Positions 45,003-55,276 of a DNA stretch of 64,000 nucleotides are shown here, piece by piece. The position numbers and the translations under genes were made by a program. This stretch comes from Branchipolynoe longqiensis (taxonomy: Eukaryota; Annelida; Polychaeta; Phyllodocida; Polynoidae): contig CM059187.1 of the NCBI GenBank assembly GCA_030323885.1, positions 131,880,424-131,944,423 of the forward strand. The letters run 5' to 3'. The first letter of the stretch is position 1. Every line of letters begins with the position of its first letter. The notes beneath the pieces are model-generated. The model had not been told where the DNA came from. It saw nothing but the letters and a program-made list of their open reading frames with translations, and ran no database searches.

Positions 45003-45210
45003 TCAGTGCGACTGACACTGGTTAACATTCGGGGGGTGTGAGGTGGGTGAGATGGCACCAACAGTAAAGTGCTGTATCTTATAGAGGATAACCATAATAA
45101 TAATAAGTAATATATATTCCCTTACATAATTTTACCGCGCCAGGAGTAAAGTGTTGTATCTTACAGAGGATAACAATAGTAATAAGTAATATTCCCTTAC
45201 GTATTTTGAC
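45003..45210 (-). mobile_element. short interspersed family N, copy 4, with a partial repeat
   Basis: Reversed, it matches 63738-63865: GTAAGGGAATAT, ATTATTATTATGG, TATCCTCTATAAGATACAGC and CCAGTGTCAGTCGCAC. A second partial copy of TGTATCTTACAGAGGATAAC lies at 45155, giving a short tandem. Confidence 0.7.
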
Positions 45211-45660
45211 ACTCACATAATTAAGCGACACAAGACCAACACATGTTTATATTGCCATTTATTTGAGGTTTTAGAGTCAGATTACAATGAGTCATTTGTT
45301 AGCCAATTCAAGTCAAGAGTGAGGTGTACAGATGATTAACCCTAACGTTCAAGAGATTTAATATAATCGGGGTGGGTGGGTCGCTAAAAAAAACCTGAGG
45401 TCTGGGATATATGTGTTACCTTGTCAGAGCACTGAGAACGAATGATCGAAGTCACAACATCTGAGAAATAATTATGAGAGCTCAGGCTTTAATGCTATAT
45501 GGCATGGGTACTGCAGTAATAATGTAATTCATATTTTGGGCCAGGTGGCGCCACCTGTCGGATTCAAGCGTCGACTGTGAGTTTGTATTAGAGAAGTACA
45601 GCATTGGGTGGAACCTTACCGGTAGTGCTATAAAGACATGTTTTATATGTTGGTTGAGTA
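45211..45660. other. low-copy sequence with a GGTGGCGCCACC palindrome
   Basis: Mostly unique. GTGGCGCCAC near 45545 resembles the family N core but no full copy is present. Confidence 0.35.
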
Positions 45661-45778
45661 GATATATATATATATTTATATATATATGTATATATGGGGT
45701 TCCGGTCCTGTGTGCTCAATTACCCATGTTGATGTCAACATGAACAATACGTTATACATCACATATATATATATATAT

Positions 45779-45821
<43 letters not shown>

Positions 45822-45997
45822 ATATATGCATTGCTCTGGAATCAAAGCTCCCTCCCTCATCATACACATAGACACCGCCCCCCCCCCCCCACACCACACC
45901 ATTCTATTAACATGTGTAAGAGCTTCCTAACTACCAGCGCAACCCGCCCTGTCATACATGGAATAAAGCCTGTCCTATTTTTACAATCAAAGATTCC

Positions 45998-46258
45998 GCT
46001 CGCCGCACTCACAGCCTCCCGCCCGTCAACCTCCTCACTTCCCACATCATTTTACTTTTTTAAATTTTATTTTGTTAGGTCGATTACTGACACCACACAA
46101 ACGACACACGCTGGCTATTTTTTTCACACACCTCCCCTTCTCCCTCTCCCTCTCCTGCCACTTAATTCGAAATAAACCAATTACCCGCCGTTTAAAACTA
46201 ACCCCCCAAAAAACGGATAATCGTGGCGTGATTATTGCTTGAAGTTTGTGTGTGTGTT
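45998..46258. repeat. diverged paralogous segment A (partner at 50318-50684)
   Basis: CAGCCTCCCGCC, TAGGTCGATTACTGACA, CCGTTTAAAACTAAC and TTGAAGTTTGTGTGTGTG occur in the same order as in the partner segment, with gaps between. The family is unrecognised. Confidence 0.55.
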
Positions 46259-46299
46259 GGTAGGTTTTTTTTTGTTTTTTTTAAATTTTATTATTTTTA

Positions 46300-46760
46300 T
46301 TTCACTCCTCCCCGCGTGTGTGGGTGTGGGTGGGTTGTGAGGGGGTAGGGCGGTGTGTGTGGGGGGTTAGAAGAGGGTGAAGGGGGATCCTTGCTGGGTG
46401 GGTGTATCTGGGTTGTGCGGGGGGGGGGGGGGTGTTGTAGGGGAAGGAGTAGGGCAGTGTGTGTGTGTGTGTGTGTGTGTGTGAGAAAGGTGGATGGATT
46501 GGAGCCTTGGTCGGTGGGTTGATATGGGTGGGTGGATGTGGGGTGTGCGGGGGGCGGGGGATGTGTTGATGTGGGTGTGTGGGTGTGGGTGGGTGGATGT
46601 GGGTGGATGTGGGTGTGGGTGGGTGGGTGGGTGGGTGGGTAGGTGTGGGTGGATGTAGGTGGGTGGGTAGATGTGGCTGGGCGGGTGGCTGGATGTAGGT
46701 GGGCGGGTGGGTGGTTGGGTGGATGGGTGGATGTGGGTGGGTGGGTGTGGGTTGTGCGCG
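46300..46760. repeat. GGGTGTGGGTGG-type G-rich array
   Basis: GGTGGGTGGATGTGGGTG repeats, with a (GT)n run at 46457 and a poly-G run at 46420. Confidence 0.9.
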
Positions 46761-47480
46761 TTACATCTCTTTTTCTACCTTTTTTTCTCTTTAATAATTG
46801 AATCGCTCCGCATGGAACTGTCTGCCGTGCAGGCAGTGCGTAGCGACCGGGTGGTGGGCGGGAGGTGGGGAAGGGGGACGGGGCGGGAAGGTGGGGAAAC
46901 TGGGGTACGGGTGGATGGGGAGGGGTGGTGGCCGTATGCTAACTGCTAGCTTAGTATGGGTTTTTTTATTAGTTTTTTTTTGTGTTGGTGTTATTGTAAT
47001 GGGTTTGACAGTGTGTTTGACATTTTGGTTGCAAATGTGCCTGTCATTATGTTTTGAAGGGTTTTACTTTTACAGTGTGATTGCTTGCGGGCATTCTGTT
47101 TGGCATTCATTGTTTGTTGATATTATTTGCTTTTGTCGATGGTGCATTTCCTATTTTGTTTGGCAGTGTGCTGCTCTTACAGTATTATCAAATATCTTTG
47201 TCTACTAGACATATATATATATATATATATGCTGGCATTTCTTATTGCCATTATTACCATTTTGACCCATAATTTTCACTTACATAATATAATATATGCA
47301 TATATAATAAGACTCTTGTTTTTTATATTGTTCTCGGAATGTGGTTGTCGGTGTAGTCTTGGGTGTGCACTGTTTAGATGAGCTTGGCTATCAGTCATCG
47401 TTTATTTAAAGTTTCATAGTCCACTAAAAGCAGTACATTTTCACAAGCAAAACATGTATCTAGGTTTGAAAATATCTTTT
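46761..47480. other. low-copy T/G-rich sequence, nothing recognised
   Basis: No splice-bounded frame is visible. A (TA)n run lies at 47210. Confidence 0.35.
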
Positions 47481-47484
47481 AAAC

Positions 47485-47846
47485 TTAAAGCTGCATAGCC
47501 CGATGAAAACATCAAATTTTCAAAACCAAAATAGTGATATAAACTTGAGTCTACACATCTAACTAGTAACTTAAACACTGGTGCACTTATCAAACATTTG
47601 TCATCACATAGAAGGGAATACAGAGGCAATTTAATAGAACCTCTTACAGCAGAAGTATATGGTGTCAGAGTTTTGGCGTGCTTGCCAAAATTTATTGTGT
47701 ATGTTTGCACTTCAAATATCTCAAAACGTAGCCATCTAAAATAAAGGTTCCTTTAAGCTAAAGTAAGGTAGATTATAACAATCAGCGTAATATATTTATC
47801 TCAGAAAATGACAGAAACTCAAAATCATCGGACTAAGCAACTTTAA
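47485..47846 (-). mobile_element. family T MITE, full length, reverse
   Basis: It runs from TTAAAGCTGCATAGCCCGAT to CATCGGACTAAGCAACTTTAA, 362 bp, with the family blocks in reverse order. Confidence 0.85.
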
Positions 47847-47861
47847 ATAAGGGTATGTTTA

Positions 47862-48120
47862 TTAAGTTCAAATTGCTGCATAGAAGGACAAACTAACACA
47901 ATTGAATATGACCTATTACTGCTGAAGCCTATGGGGGTCAGAGCGTTGAGAAGCATGACAACATGAATTTGGAATGTTCACACTTCAAACATTTCCCACG
48001 TTAGTCAACTTCAATCGAAGTTACTTCAAACTAAAGTAAGGTAGAATATAACGATCAATGTAATACATCTATCATACAAAATGAGAGAAACTCTAAAGCA
48101 TCAGACTATCTGACTCAAAT
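47862..48120 (-). mobile_element. family T MITE, partial, reverse
   Basis: TACTGCTGAAGCCTATGGGG, CAAACTAAAGTAAGGTAGAA and AAAGCATCAGACTATCTGAC follow the family order. Its termini are diverged and it directly follows another copy. Confidence 0.75.
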
Positions 48121-48487
48121 GACAATTTTGGAAGTGTGGCATGGTGACTACCTCCAGGGTTAAGAAGGTGGGCCTTTCACATTCGTAGATGGGGGTGAGC
48201 AGGTTGCTACCAGTACCAGTTACCACTACCAGGCACTGCCTATTATTGTGGGTGATAATGTGTGATTATCACTATACAATAACTGAATAAGTGTACATTG
48301 GTGGACAAAGTAAGATATTGTTGGGTGTGGGGGGTTTAGATGACTTTGGTAAAGGTACACATCCCAAGCCTCTCTAAATTAATGAGAACCACAACCATAA
48401 GCCGGTGGCCCCGGGAGGACTGAGCCGATTGAGAGTCGGGTAGTGGTAAGGGTGTGTGGAGTGGGGTGGCACACCTGCCATGATGAT

Positions 48488-48776
48488 AGTATTATGCCCG
48501 GTACACACCTACCGTTTGTGTGCGCACACCTCCCGTATACGATCGAAAACTGCCCGTTTCGCCCACAAAAATCGCTTGGTGTGCGCTCCCCGCGCACACC
48601 TAGCGATTGCGATTCGCGCATAAAACTGAGTTTTTAGTGCTAAAAGCGGCCGTTTACGATTGCGATTCGCGATTCGAAAAACGAATCGGCCCGTTTTCAG
48701 TTTTAAGCGGGTCGGGTCGAGTTGCGAGTTTTAGTGCGCGAATCCTATACGGGAGGTGTGTACTAGGCATAATACT
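48488..48776. mobile_element. 289-bp inverted-repeat element (AGTATTATGCC ends)
   Basis: The left end AGTATTATGCCCGGTACACA and the right end (reversed) AGTATTATGCCTAGTACACA are inverted and continue into CCTCCCGTATA. The interior is dense in GCGATTCGCGATTCG and GCGCACACC words and strongly self-complementary. Confidence 0.8.
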
Positions 48777-48789
48777 GGCGCAGTTACGC

Positions 48790-49650
48790 CGAGGTCGCCA
48801 GCAATTTGTTCATGGGAGGAAATATGGAGGTACAGGTAAACCAGTAACCATAACTAGGGATTAGCATGGCAGGTTTGACACATCCCCTGTGCACTTCTTG
48901 AAGGAAGGCAACACTTGAGATGATATCATGGTGAAGTTATCTAAAAGATGAGTGTCAGATGCTTGGACAGGGGCACAATTTCAGTGTTTGCCATAGACAC
49001 TATTTTCCGTCGATACGCCACTTCCACTATAAATAATGTATGAAGGTAGATAATGTGTTCTTGGTGTGTTTACCTCTTGGCTCGAACACCCAGGTAGGAG
49101 AAAATAGATAGTACCCCTTTGTGCCCCCATCATGTATTAATATATATATATGTATATGAAGTGGGCGAGACTACTCGACCGGTGGAAATGCGGGCCTGCG
49201 CTGATTAGCTCGCATTCTGAAATGCGGGCTACTCACCAGACTCGCATTTGCTACCATTTGTGGGGCTGGGTTCCCTGCTGTAAAGCATTGCTGGGATATG
49301 TCAATTGTGACTATCCTAGCAATGGTGGGAGGTCTGGCGTTCGGACCCAGACCCATCGGACGTGTCTTTGCACGCTCCGATGTTTTAGCCGAGATTTAGG
49401 CTTTTATTGTCGAAATTCAAAACTTATTTAACTTAATTATATGGGAGGGGATGTACTTGTTGATATCCGTTATATTGCTAAGCTCTTATTGTTAGTATAG
49501 AGTAAGAATAAAGCCATGAGCTCCTAAGAAGTGATTGGAACGTTCCTTGCGTTCTTTACTATTCTCCAGTCTTATATTATTAACCGCTATGGTCAACTTC
49601 ATATTGCTATTTGATTGCTCTATAAATGTAGTTAATTAAGGGCCTTCTGC
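48790..49650. other. low-copy sequence, possible degraded LTR-like piece, not assigned
   Basis: TAGTATAGAGTAAGAATAAA followed by GCCATGAGCTC at 49495-49528 looks like a TATA/poly-A layout of an LTR, but no paired repeat or coding region is present. Confidence 0.25.
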
Positions 49651-49654
49651 CCCA

Positions 49655-49725
49655 CGGTCTGTATGGAGTCGAACTCCCTACCTCTGATATTAACCACATT
49701 GCTAGCCGAGGGTCAAGCTAGCAGG
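49655..49725 (-). mobile_element. tRNA-derived SINE head, reverse, degraded
   Basis: Reversed, it has GCTAGCAATGTGGTTAATA and AGGGAGTTCGACTCCATAC, a recognisable B box in tRNA-like spacing. Confidence 0.45.
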
Positions 49726-50317
49726 AAGGCAGACAACCGGCGGCGGGAGGCACAACACATTCACATGGAAACAATTATTTATTAACACGTAGGCTCGCCT
49801 TAAGCGGGGGTGGACTAGCCCGATGGTTAAATATATATATGGATAGTGATAAAACCCTTTATCGCGTGTAATAAGCTCTGTAGTGCCCCCCCCCCCCTTG
49901 GGTTGGGTGGGGGGGTCTGCCTCCCCCCCCCTTCCCCACTCGCGTGCATATATATATATATATATATAACATAGGGCCCCTATATATATATAGAGAGAGG
50001 AGTATAGCTTCCACATATGCAAGTATGTGGCTGCGTAACATGATGTGAGCTTATACAAGTTTTTATTCAAATGTATGATGTTTAAATAGTGTTATTCCAT
50101 CGCGTTTTATTCCAGTAGCATTTTATTCCATCGCCGAAAAAAAATCTGCATACCACCTGCAAATCCCAAGCTAAGCCTCTGATATATACATATACATAAT
50201 ATATACATTATATGTGATATATCTGATATATACATATACATATATTACATATACATATAATATACATAAACATATATATATATATATAATTAAACATATA
50301 TATACCAGGTCATAGCC

Positions 50318-50684
50318 TCCCGCCTGATGCAACCCCTCACCCTCCATTTCTAAAATACATTTTAGGTCGATTATTGACAGCACAGAAATGATACATTTAA
50401 AACATATTTTTTTAGTGATCCTTTGTTTATTCTGCTCATAACTGTTAAGCGCATGCACTTGTTTTCGCCGCTGTGCAACAGTGGGCATAATCCATATGGA
50501 TTGATTTCCTTTATCAATAATTTCTTTAATAGTGATGCTGCACTTCCTCAACCCCCCCCCCCCCACACACACACACATTCTCCTTCTCTCGAGAAAAAAA
50601 AACAATCAGCCACAGTTTAAAACTAACACAGTAACAGAGAAAGGCCAGTGAATCATGATGTTTCAAGCTTGTGTGTGTGGTGAT
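50318..50684. repeat. diverged paralogous segment B (partner at 45998-46258)
   Basis: ATAGCCTCCCGCC, TAGGTCGATTATTGACA, CAGTTTAAAACTAAC and TTTCAAGCTTGTGTGTGTG match segment A in order, with a larger insert between the first and second halves. Confidence 0.55.
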
Positions 50685-50814
50685 AACTGATATGCATTAA
50701 CAGCTACTTCGGTTAAGGAATCTTAGTATATTTAGGCCCATGTTGGATATGCATTTCGGGGAATGAACCCAAGACATTGTGCGCCCGGAGGCTGATGGCA
50801 GCCAGGACCTCCCC

Positions 50815-51260
50815 CCTTCACTCCGCCTCCCATCCTCCCCTCTCCCCCATCCCGATACCCCTCCCCCCTCCCGCCCCCGCTTCCCGCTCCCTTCCCATTT
50901 CCCCCTCCCTCCCTCTCCGCTCTCCCCTGTCCCCTCTCCCCTATGCCCTCTCCCCTGTCCCCTCTCCCCTGTCCCCTCTTCCCTCTCCACTCTCCCCTCT
51001 CCACTCTCCCCTCTCCCTCTCCCCTGCCCCCTGTCCCCCTCCCCTCCCACTTTTCCCCCTCCCCTCCCCTATCCCCCTCTCCCCTCCTCCCCTCTCCGTC
51101 TCCCCTCTCCCTCGCCCCACTCTCCCCTCTCCCGTCTCCTCTCCCCTTCCCCTCTCTCCTCTCCCTTCCCACCTCACCCTCACCCCCTCTCCCACCCGCC
51201 TTCTCCACCCTCCCTTCTCCCACCCTCCCACGCCCCCATACCCCTCCCCCCTTTCCCGGG
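50815..51260. repeat. polypyrimidine (CCCCTCTCCCCTGTC)n tract
   Basis: About 440 bases of nearly pure C/T with a CCCTCTCC core. Pro/Ser/Leu and Gly/Arg/Glu frames are artefacts. Confidence 0.95.
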
Positions 51261-51465
51261 ATCACTCGGTGCCGCCATTACCTGATTTCCAAAGGGCCGT
51301 CAATGATAATACGAAACGCCTTAGTCGCTTTAAACGCGCAATGACACATTATTATCTGGGCACCATTACATCCGATCAGAGGCCAAGTGTGCTGCATGCA
51401 TCATACACGTGAACGCACTTTGAGGTCGACTCAGTGATCCAGCAAAAAGCAGACGCCAACGAACC

Positions 51466-51531
51466 GCTTCAAAGTTGGTACCATTCAAAGTTGGTACAAT
51501 GGTCGGTCGATTTAGAGAGGTTTTACTGTAC
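51466..51531. mobile_element. pogo/Tigger-like MITE (family P), right-end fragment
   Basis: AAAGTTGGTACAATGGTCGG and ATTTAGAGAGGTTTTACTG, followed by TA. AAAGTTGGTACCATTC directly precedes it, a short local duplication. Confidence 0.75.
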
Positions 51532-51672
51532 ACATATATATATACATATATATATATATATATTTCCCATTGTCATCGCCCCCACAACATATATATATGT
51601 GTGTGTGTACATTATGTACATTATGTGTGTGTATATTATGTACATTATATGTGTGTGTGTACACACATATAT

Positions 51673-51861
51673 ATGTGCTATATAAGTGATTATGTGAATA
51701 TAAATAAAGAATAGACCATAATGTTTCCGGGGGGCCCCTCCTGGGCCCCCCCCCCCATCTATCCACCATGACTCTGAGCAAGCCCTGGCCTGGGCACTCT
51801 CTCCGCTCCCGACCTCGGCACCGGCACCGTCTGCCTCTTGCCTCACTTCAAAATTTTCTTT
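51673..51861 (+). repeat. Ngaro-type split direct repeat A1
   Basis: It starts ATGTGCTATATAAGTG with a TATA-like core, then AATAAAG, a CCGGGGGGCCCC hairpin-like block and a run of about 13 C. It ends TTCAAAATTTTCTTT. The second copy is at 56571. Confidence 0.9.
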
Positions 51862-51942
51862 GGATACGCTCGGACGTGCTCCCCTCCGCGCTCCGTCTCC
51901 CGTGTTTTTCCCCCCCTTTCCCTCCGAACCTGGCCGCGGATT

Positions 51943-52512
51943 ATGCCTGTGGACTACTGTTCGGTCTGCGGAGGTAACCATAAACAAGCCGACAAAGTTT
52001 TGTGCCAGCGCAACAAGCTCACACGGGAGGACTCGGAGGGAAACTTAGTCAGGATTACCAGACGTTACACGGGAGAGATGGCGAAATCCTCGCCGAGTAA
52101 GGACTCGCAGGATGAACTGAGCCAGACCCTGGCGGACTTGGATGTGTCGGAGGGGGAGCGCAAGCTACAGGAGCGGATCGACATGTTGGAAAGGGAGGAA
52201 CGCCGTCAGGTTCTGACGGATAAGTGTGAGATGTTGGAGAGGAGACGGGCGGCTAGGATTACCGCCAAGGCCGGCCCGAGTGACGCTCAAATCCAAGATG
52301 GCGGACCCACGCTCCCGCCAAAGCCAACGGCCGGCCAGGCGGATGGCCACTCATCTTACGGGGAGCTCCGTTCCCGTGCGAGGACCAGGGGACGGAAAGG
52401 GAGGAACAGGAGTTCCTCCGACTCCAGGAGCCGATCAAGGAGCAGTTCAAGGAGGCGGAGAAGTAAGTGGTCGATTAAACGTTTCATTGCTGGGAAAAAG
52501 AGACCTCCGTAA
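51943..52512 (+). CDS. Ngaro-type ORF1 (Gag-like), N-terminal segment
   Basis: The ATG at 51943 begins MPVDYCSVCGGNHK, a CxxC-x3-H knuckle near the N-terminus. A charged region follows (LDVSEGERKLQERIDMLERE), probably coiled coil, and then an SR/RS-rich basic stretch (SDSRSRSRSSSRRRRSK) suited to nucleic-acid binding. The frame stops at 52512. The sequence that looks like its continuation is in another frame from about 52460, so a one-base shift lies near the GGGAAAAAG run at 52491. I chose the 51943 start over the upstream 51838 start because it opens directly into the zinc-binding motif. Whether the shift is a mutation, an assembly error or programmed cannot be told from one copy. Confidence 0.7.
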   Translation: MPVDYCSVCGGNHKQADKVLCQRNKLTREDSEGNLVRITRRYTGEMAKSSPSKDSQDELSQTLADLDVSEGERKLQERIDMLEREERRQVLTDKCEMLERRRAARITAKAGPSDAQIQDGGPTLPPKPTAGQADGHSSYGELRSRARTRGRKGRNRSSSDSRSRSRSSSRRRRSKWSIKRFIAGKKRPP

Positions 52513-52972
52513 ACTCAACGCTCATGAGCTCTATGGCGCCTCGCTCATGTGGTTCCTCGACATAGAAGGAACCACGAAAAAAGATAGCACGGTTTTCATG
52601 GAGCACTTACACTTTATATCACTGAAAGCAAAATCGGACATGTTCAAAGACTCTGTCCATGTTGATTACGACTGTGAGATCAGGAGACTCGCCGAGACCC
52701 TGGGTTTTGCCGCGTTCGGGAAAGCATACAACGCCACGAGCACCATGTTCTATGGCCACGAGAGCATGAGACGGGGTGGGACGGGCAAAACTGGAGCGGG
52801 ATCCTCCCGTTTCAACTCGACGCGGCGCCTAGAGAAGGATGGCAAGAGGGCTTGTTTCCAATGGAATAAGGACTTGGGATGCGGCCGGACAGAGGAGGAG
52901 TGTGGCTACGGACACTGGTGCAGTAAGTGCGGGGCAAAATCACACCGACGGATGAAGTGCCACAAAGACTGA
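52460..52972 (+). CDS. Ngaro-type Gag-like, C-terminal segment (shifted frame)
   Basis: This frame overlaps the end of the previous one and carries the conserved part: RDLRKLNAHELYGASLMWFL, a FGKAYNATSTMF block and a cysteine/histidine-rich end (CFQWNKDLGCG, CGYGHWCSKCGAKSHRRMKC) that looks like one or two zinc-binding units. Upstream of about 52450 the frame is open but of poor composition, so the true join is near there. It stops at 52972. The likely role is packaging of element RNA, by analogy with Gag of other DIRS-order elements. Confidence 0.65.
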   Translation, partial: EVSGRLNVSLLGKRDLRKLNAHELYGASLMWFLDIEGTTKKDSTVFMEHLHFISLKAKSDMFKDSVHVDYDCEIRRLAETLGFAAFGKAYNATSTMFYGHESMRRGGTGKTGAGSSRFNSTRRLEKDGKRACFQWNKDLGCGRTEEECGYGHWCSKCGAKSHRRMKCHKD

Positions 52973-53381
52973 CACCGAGCCCGCCCCGGGGCCTGCATAC
53001 ACGACACCGGACCTCCCCAGACCCGTGCCGCAGCCAGTGAGTTGACCCAAATCTCTGCCCCTGTTTACCCCTGTGCTGCCTCCACCATCCTTGACCCCGT
53101 TTTCGGACCCGCTGCGGGGGACACACCCCCTGCCCCGGACGGCCCTGGTTGGCTGGGCCGCCGCCCGACCGACCTTGACCCCAGGCGGGGTCGCACGGCC
53201 TACTGTGATGCTGCTCTGACCTGTGCCCTTGCGGGGGATGCGCCCCTCTCTTCGGACGGCCCTGATTGGCTGGGCCGCCGCCCGACCGACCTTGACCCGG
53301 GGGGGGGGGGGGGGGGGTCGCACGGCCTACTGTGATGCTGCTCTGACCTGTGGGTGGGGCGCTGGGGGGGGGGGGTCCTGA
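52973..53381 (+). repeat. internal tandem repeat between Gag-like and Pol frames
   Basis: A unit of about 110 bases (GGCTGGGCCGCCGCCCGACC, GACCTTGACCC, GGGTCGCACGGCCTACTGTG, ATGCTGCTCTGACCTGTG) is repeated two to three times with G-run differences, including a run of about 19 G at 53299. It separates the Gag-like frame from the first Pol frame. Confidence 0.7.
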
Positions 53382-53846
53382 TTGGCCGAACCCCTCGGCC
53401 CCGGCACCGGCCACACGGTTTGTTGTGATACCGGCGTGGTGGGGGGTGGGGCCACGCCCACCCCACTTGACGGCCCTGGGCACGATGCTGCTGCCTCTGA
53501 TGACAGCCGTGGGTACGTTAGTACCGCCACTCGTGATGGGAACGGTAGTGCCACCGCCCGTGGCAGCGTTAGCGCCACACGCGACATTGTTATTGTTGCT
53601 CCTGATGTCGGTGGGCATGATGCCGCAGCCCCCGACGACTGCCCCGCCCCCACTGTCCGGGGTTGGGTCGGCAGCGGCCAGGCGAGCGACTCCGATTGGC
53701 TGCATGTGGCCTTTGTTGGAGAACCTGCACCTGCGGGGGACCGCCATGTCTTCAACCTCACCATGATCAAGCCTCGGGGGGGACCGGTGTTGTGGTCCGA
53801 GTATACGACAGCTGTGTGGGGGGGGGCTGTCACTGTGCCCATGTGA
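53382..53846 (+). CDS. Ngaro-type Pol, N-terminal spacer segment
   Basis: This 154-residue frame leads into the RT region. Its C-terminal part (SDWLHVAFVGEPAPAGDR, HVFNLTMIKPRGGPVLWSEY) looks like ordinary coding sequence, while the N-terminal half is Gly/Asp/Ala-rich. It ends shortly after a run of 10 G at 53817; changing frame within that run continues into the RT frame (CHCAHVIDGSPAQLL). The N-terminal part has no recognised domain. Confidence 0.5.
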   Translation: MAEPLGPGTGHTVCCDTGVVGGGATPTPLDGPGHDAAASDDSRGYVSTATRDGNGSATARGSVSATRDIVIVAPDVGGHDAAAPDDCPAPTVRGWVGSGQASDSDWLHVAFVGEPAPAGDRHVFNLTMIKPRGGPVLWSEYTTAVWGGAVTVPM

Positions 53847-55276
53847 TTGATGGCAGCCCCGCCCAACTCCTCCCCTGCCGGATGTTCTGTGAACTATTCC
53901 TCAGGGGTGATACCGACCCTGACTGGGAGTACCTCCTCAGGGGAGCTGCCTTCGGCTTCCAGGTCATCAACCCCTCATGCGACCTACGATACGACTCCCG
54001 GCACCATAAGGTCCGGGACCCGGAGAGCCACGCCACCATCAGCGACAGGCTCCGAGGCGAGATCGCCCGAGGCTGCATTACCGTAGTGGAGGACCGACCC
54101 AGCTGCGTTCATGATATATTCTGTGTCCCAAAGGATGGGGGCGGGATTCGCAGCATAGTAGACTGCAGCCAGCCTAAGGGTGCCTCCGTCAACAACTGTA
54201 CGGGGGAGGTGGCAGTAAAATTCTCTTACAACAGTGTGGATGACGTCGCGGACCGCATGGAGAGGGGGGACTACCTCTCGACAGTGGACATCAAGGATGC
54301 TTACAGGGCAGTCTGCATCCACCCCACCGACCGCGACCGCCAAGGTCTTCACTGGGAATTCGACCACCAGGGGGGCCTCCCCTGCACCTACCTCGAGGAC
54401 AACAGGCTTTGCATGGGCCTGTGCTCGAGCCCCTACGTTTTCAGTAAGATATCCGACCTCATAGTCCGCTGTGCTACTCGGGAGGGCGTGACCCGAGTCG
54501 TGAACTACCTCGACGACTTCTGCCTCATCTCCCCCACATACGAGGATGGATGTGCACACCAACGCACCCTGCTCGCCATCATAAGACGGCTTGGTTTCTT
54601 CGTCAGCTACGGGAAGGTCGTCTCCCCCTGCACTACGGCTCGCTTCCTGGGCATTGACATCAATACGGTGACTCTTGAGATGAGCCTCCCCCGGGACAAG
54701 CTCGACCGCCTCATCACTGTCCTGGATGAAACCAGGGGCCGCCGCAAGGTCACCAAATGGGACCTCGAGCGGCTCGGGGGACTCCTAGCCCACTGCAGCA
54801 AGGTGGTCAGGGGCGGAAGGACTTTCTGCCGTAGACTGTATGACAGTATCAACAGCGTCCATCAGCCATACCACCGCATCCGCCTTTCCAAGGGCTTCAG
54901 GGACGACGTCGACTGGTGGTTCCACTTCGCGAGCAGGTTCAACGGGAAGGCCAGGATCCTTGGCCGCTTCTCCCCTCACCTATCCACATACAGTGACGCC
55001 TCCGACTGGGGTTCGGTGCCGCCCATGGGGACGACTGGGTCACTGGCGCCTTCAGGGACCAGGATGACGCCCCCTTGGCCGATATCCTGGGCCACCACCA
55101 CTGCCCTCCACCACCTGATAGGGATGGCCATATCAACTACAAGGAAATGTGGGCGGCCTTCAGCGCTGCCAAGACCTGGGGCCACCTCTGGAGGGACACA
55201 ACGGTGGTCATGGTCACGGACAACACGACTGTCCTCTCGGCTGTCAACAGCGGCAGGTCTAAGAGCCCCCCTATAA
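53663..55276 (+). CDS. Ngaro-type reverse transcriptase (with start of RNase H)
   Basis: The meaningful part starts near 53825, after the G run; upstream of that the frame is a shadow. RT blocks in order are FCVPKDGGGIRSIVDCSQPK (fingers), YLSTVDIKDAYRAVCIHP (first catalytic Asp), LCMGLCSSPYVFSKI and VVNYLDDFCLI (catalytic YLDD at 54506-54517), then RFLGIDINTVTLEMSLPRDK and a KVTKWDLERLGGLLAHCSKV thumb/connection. This arrangement is that of DIRS-order and LTR-type RTs, not LINE RTs. RNase H begins at TYSDASDWG (first catalytic Asp at 54995). A one-base loss in the GGGG at 55008-55011 then shifts the frame, and the remaining residues to 55276 are out of frame. It would copy element RNA into DNA. 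Confidence 0.85.
   Translation: MGRQRPGERLRLAACGLCWRTCTCGGPPCLQPHHDQASGGTGVVVRVYDSCVGGGCHCAHVIDGSPAQLLPCRMFCELFLRGDTDPDWEYLLRGAAFGFQVINPSCDLRYDSRHHKVRDPESHATISDRLRGEIARGCITVVEDRPSCVHDIFCVPKDGGGIRSIVDCSQPKGASVNNCTGEVAVKFSYNSVDDVADRMERGDYLSTVDIKDAYRAVCIHPTDRDRQGLHWEFDHQGGLPCTYLEDNRLCMGLCSSPYVFSKISDLIVRCATREGVTRVVNYLDDFCLISPTYEDGCAHQRTLLAIIRRLGFFVSYGKVVSPCTTARFLGIDINTVTLEMSLPRDKLDRLITVLDETRGRRKVTKWDLERLGGLLAHCSKVVRGGRTFCRRLYDSINSVHQPYHRIRLSKGFRDDVDWWFHFASRFNGKARILGRFSPHLSTYSDASDWGSVPPMGTTGSLAPSGTRMTPPWPISWATTTALHHLIGMAISTTRKCGRPSALPRPGATSGGTQRWSWSRTTRLSSRLSTAAGLRAPL

Noticed and set aside
53663..53824. Start of the Ngaro RT protein at 53663
   Set aside because: The frame is open but its composition before the G run (CGGPPCLQPHHDQ) is a shadow; the plausible upstream continuation is the 53382-53846 frame.
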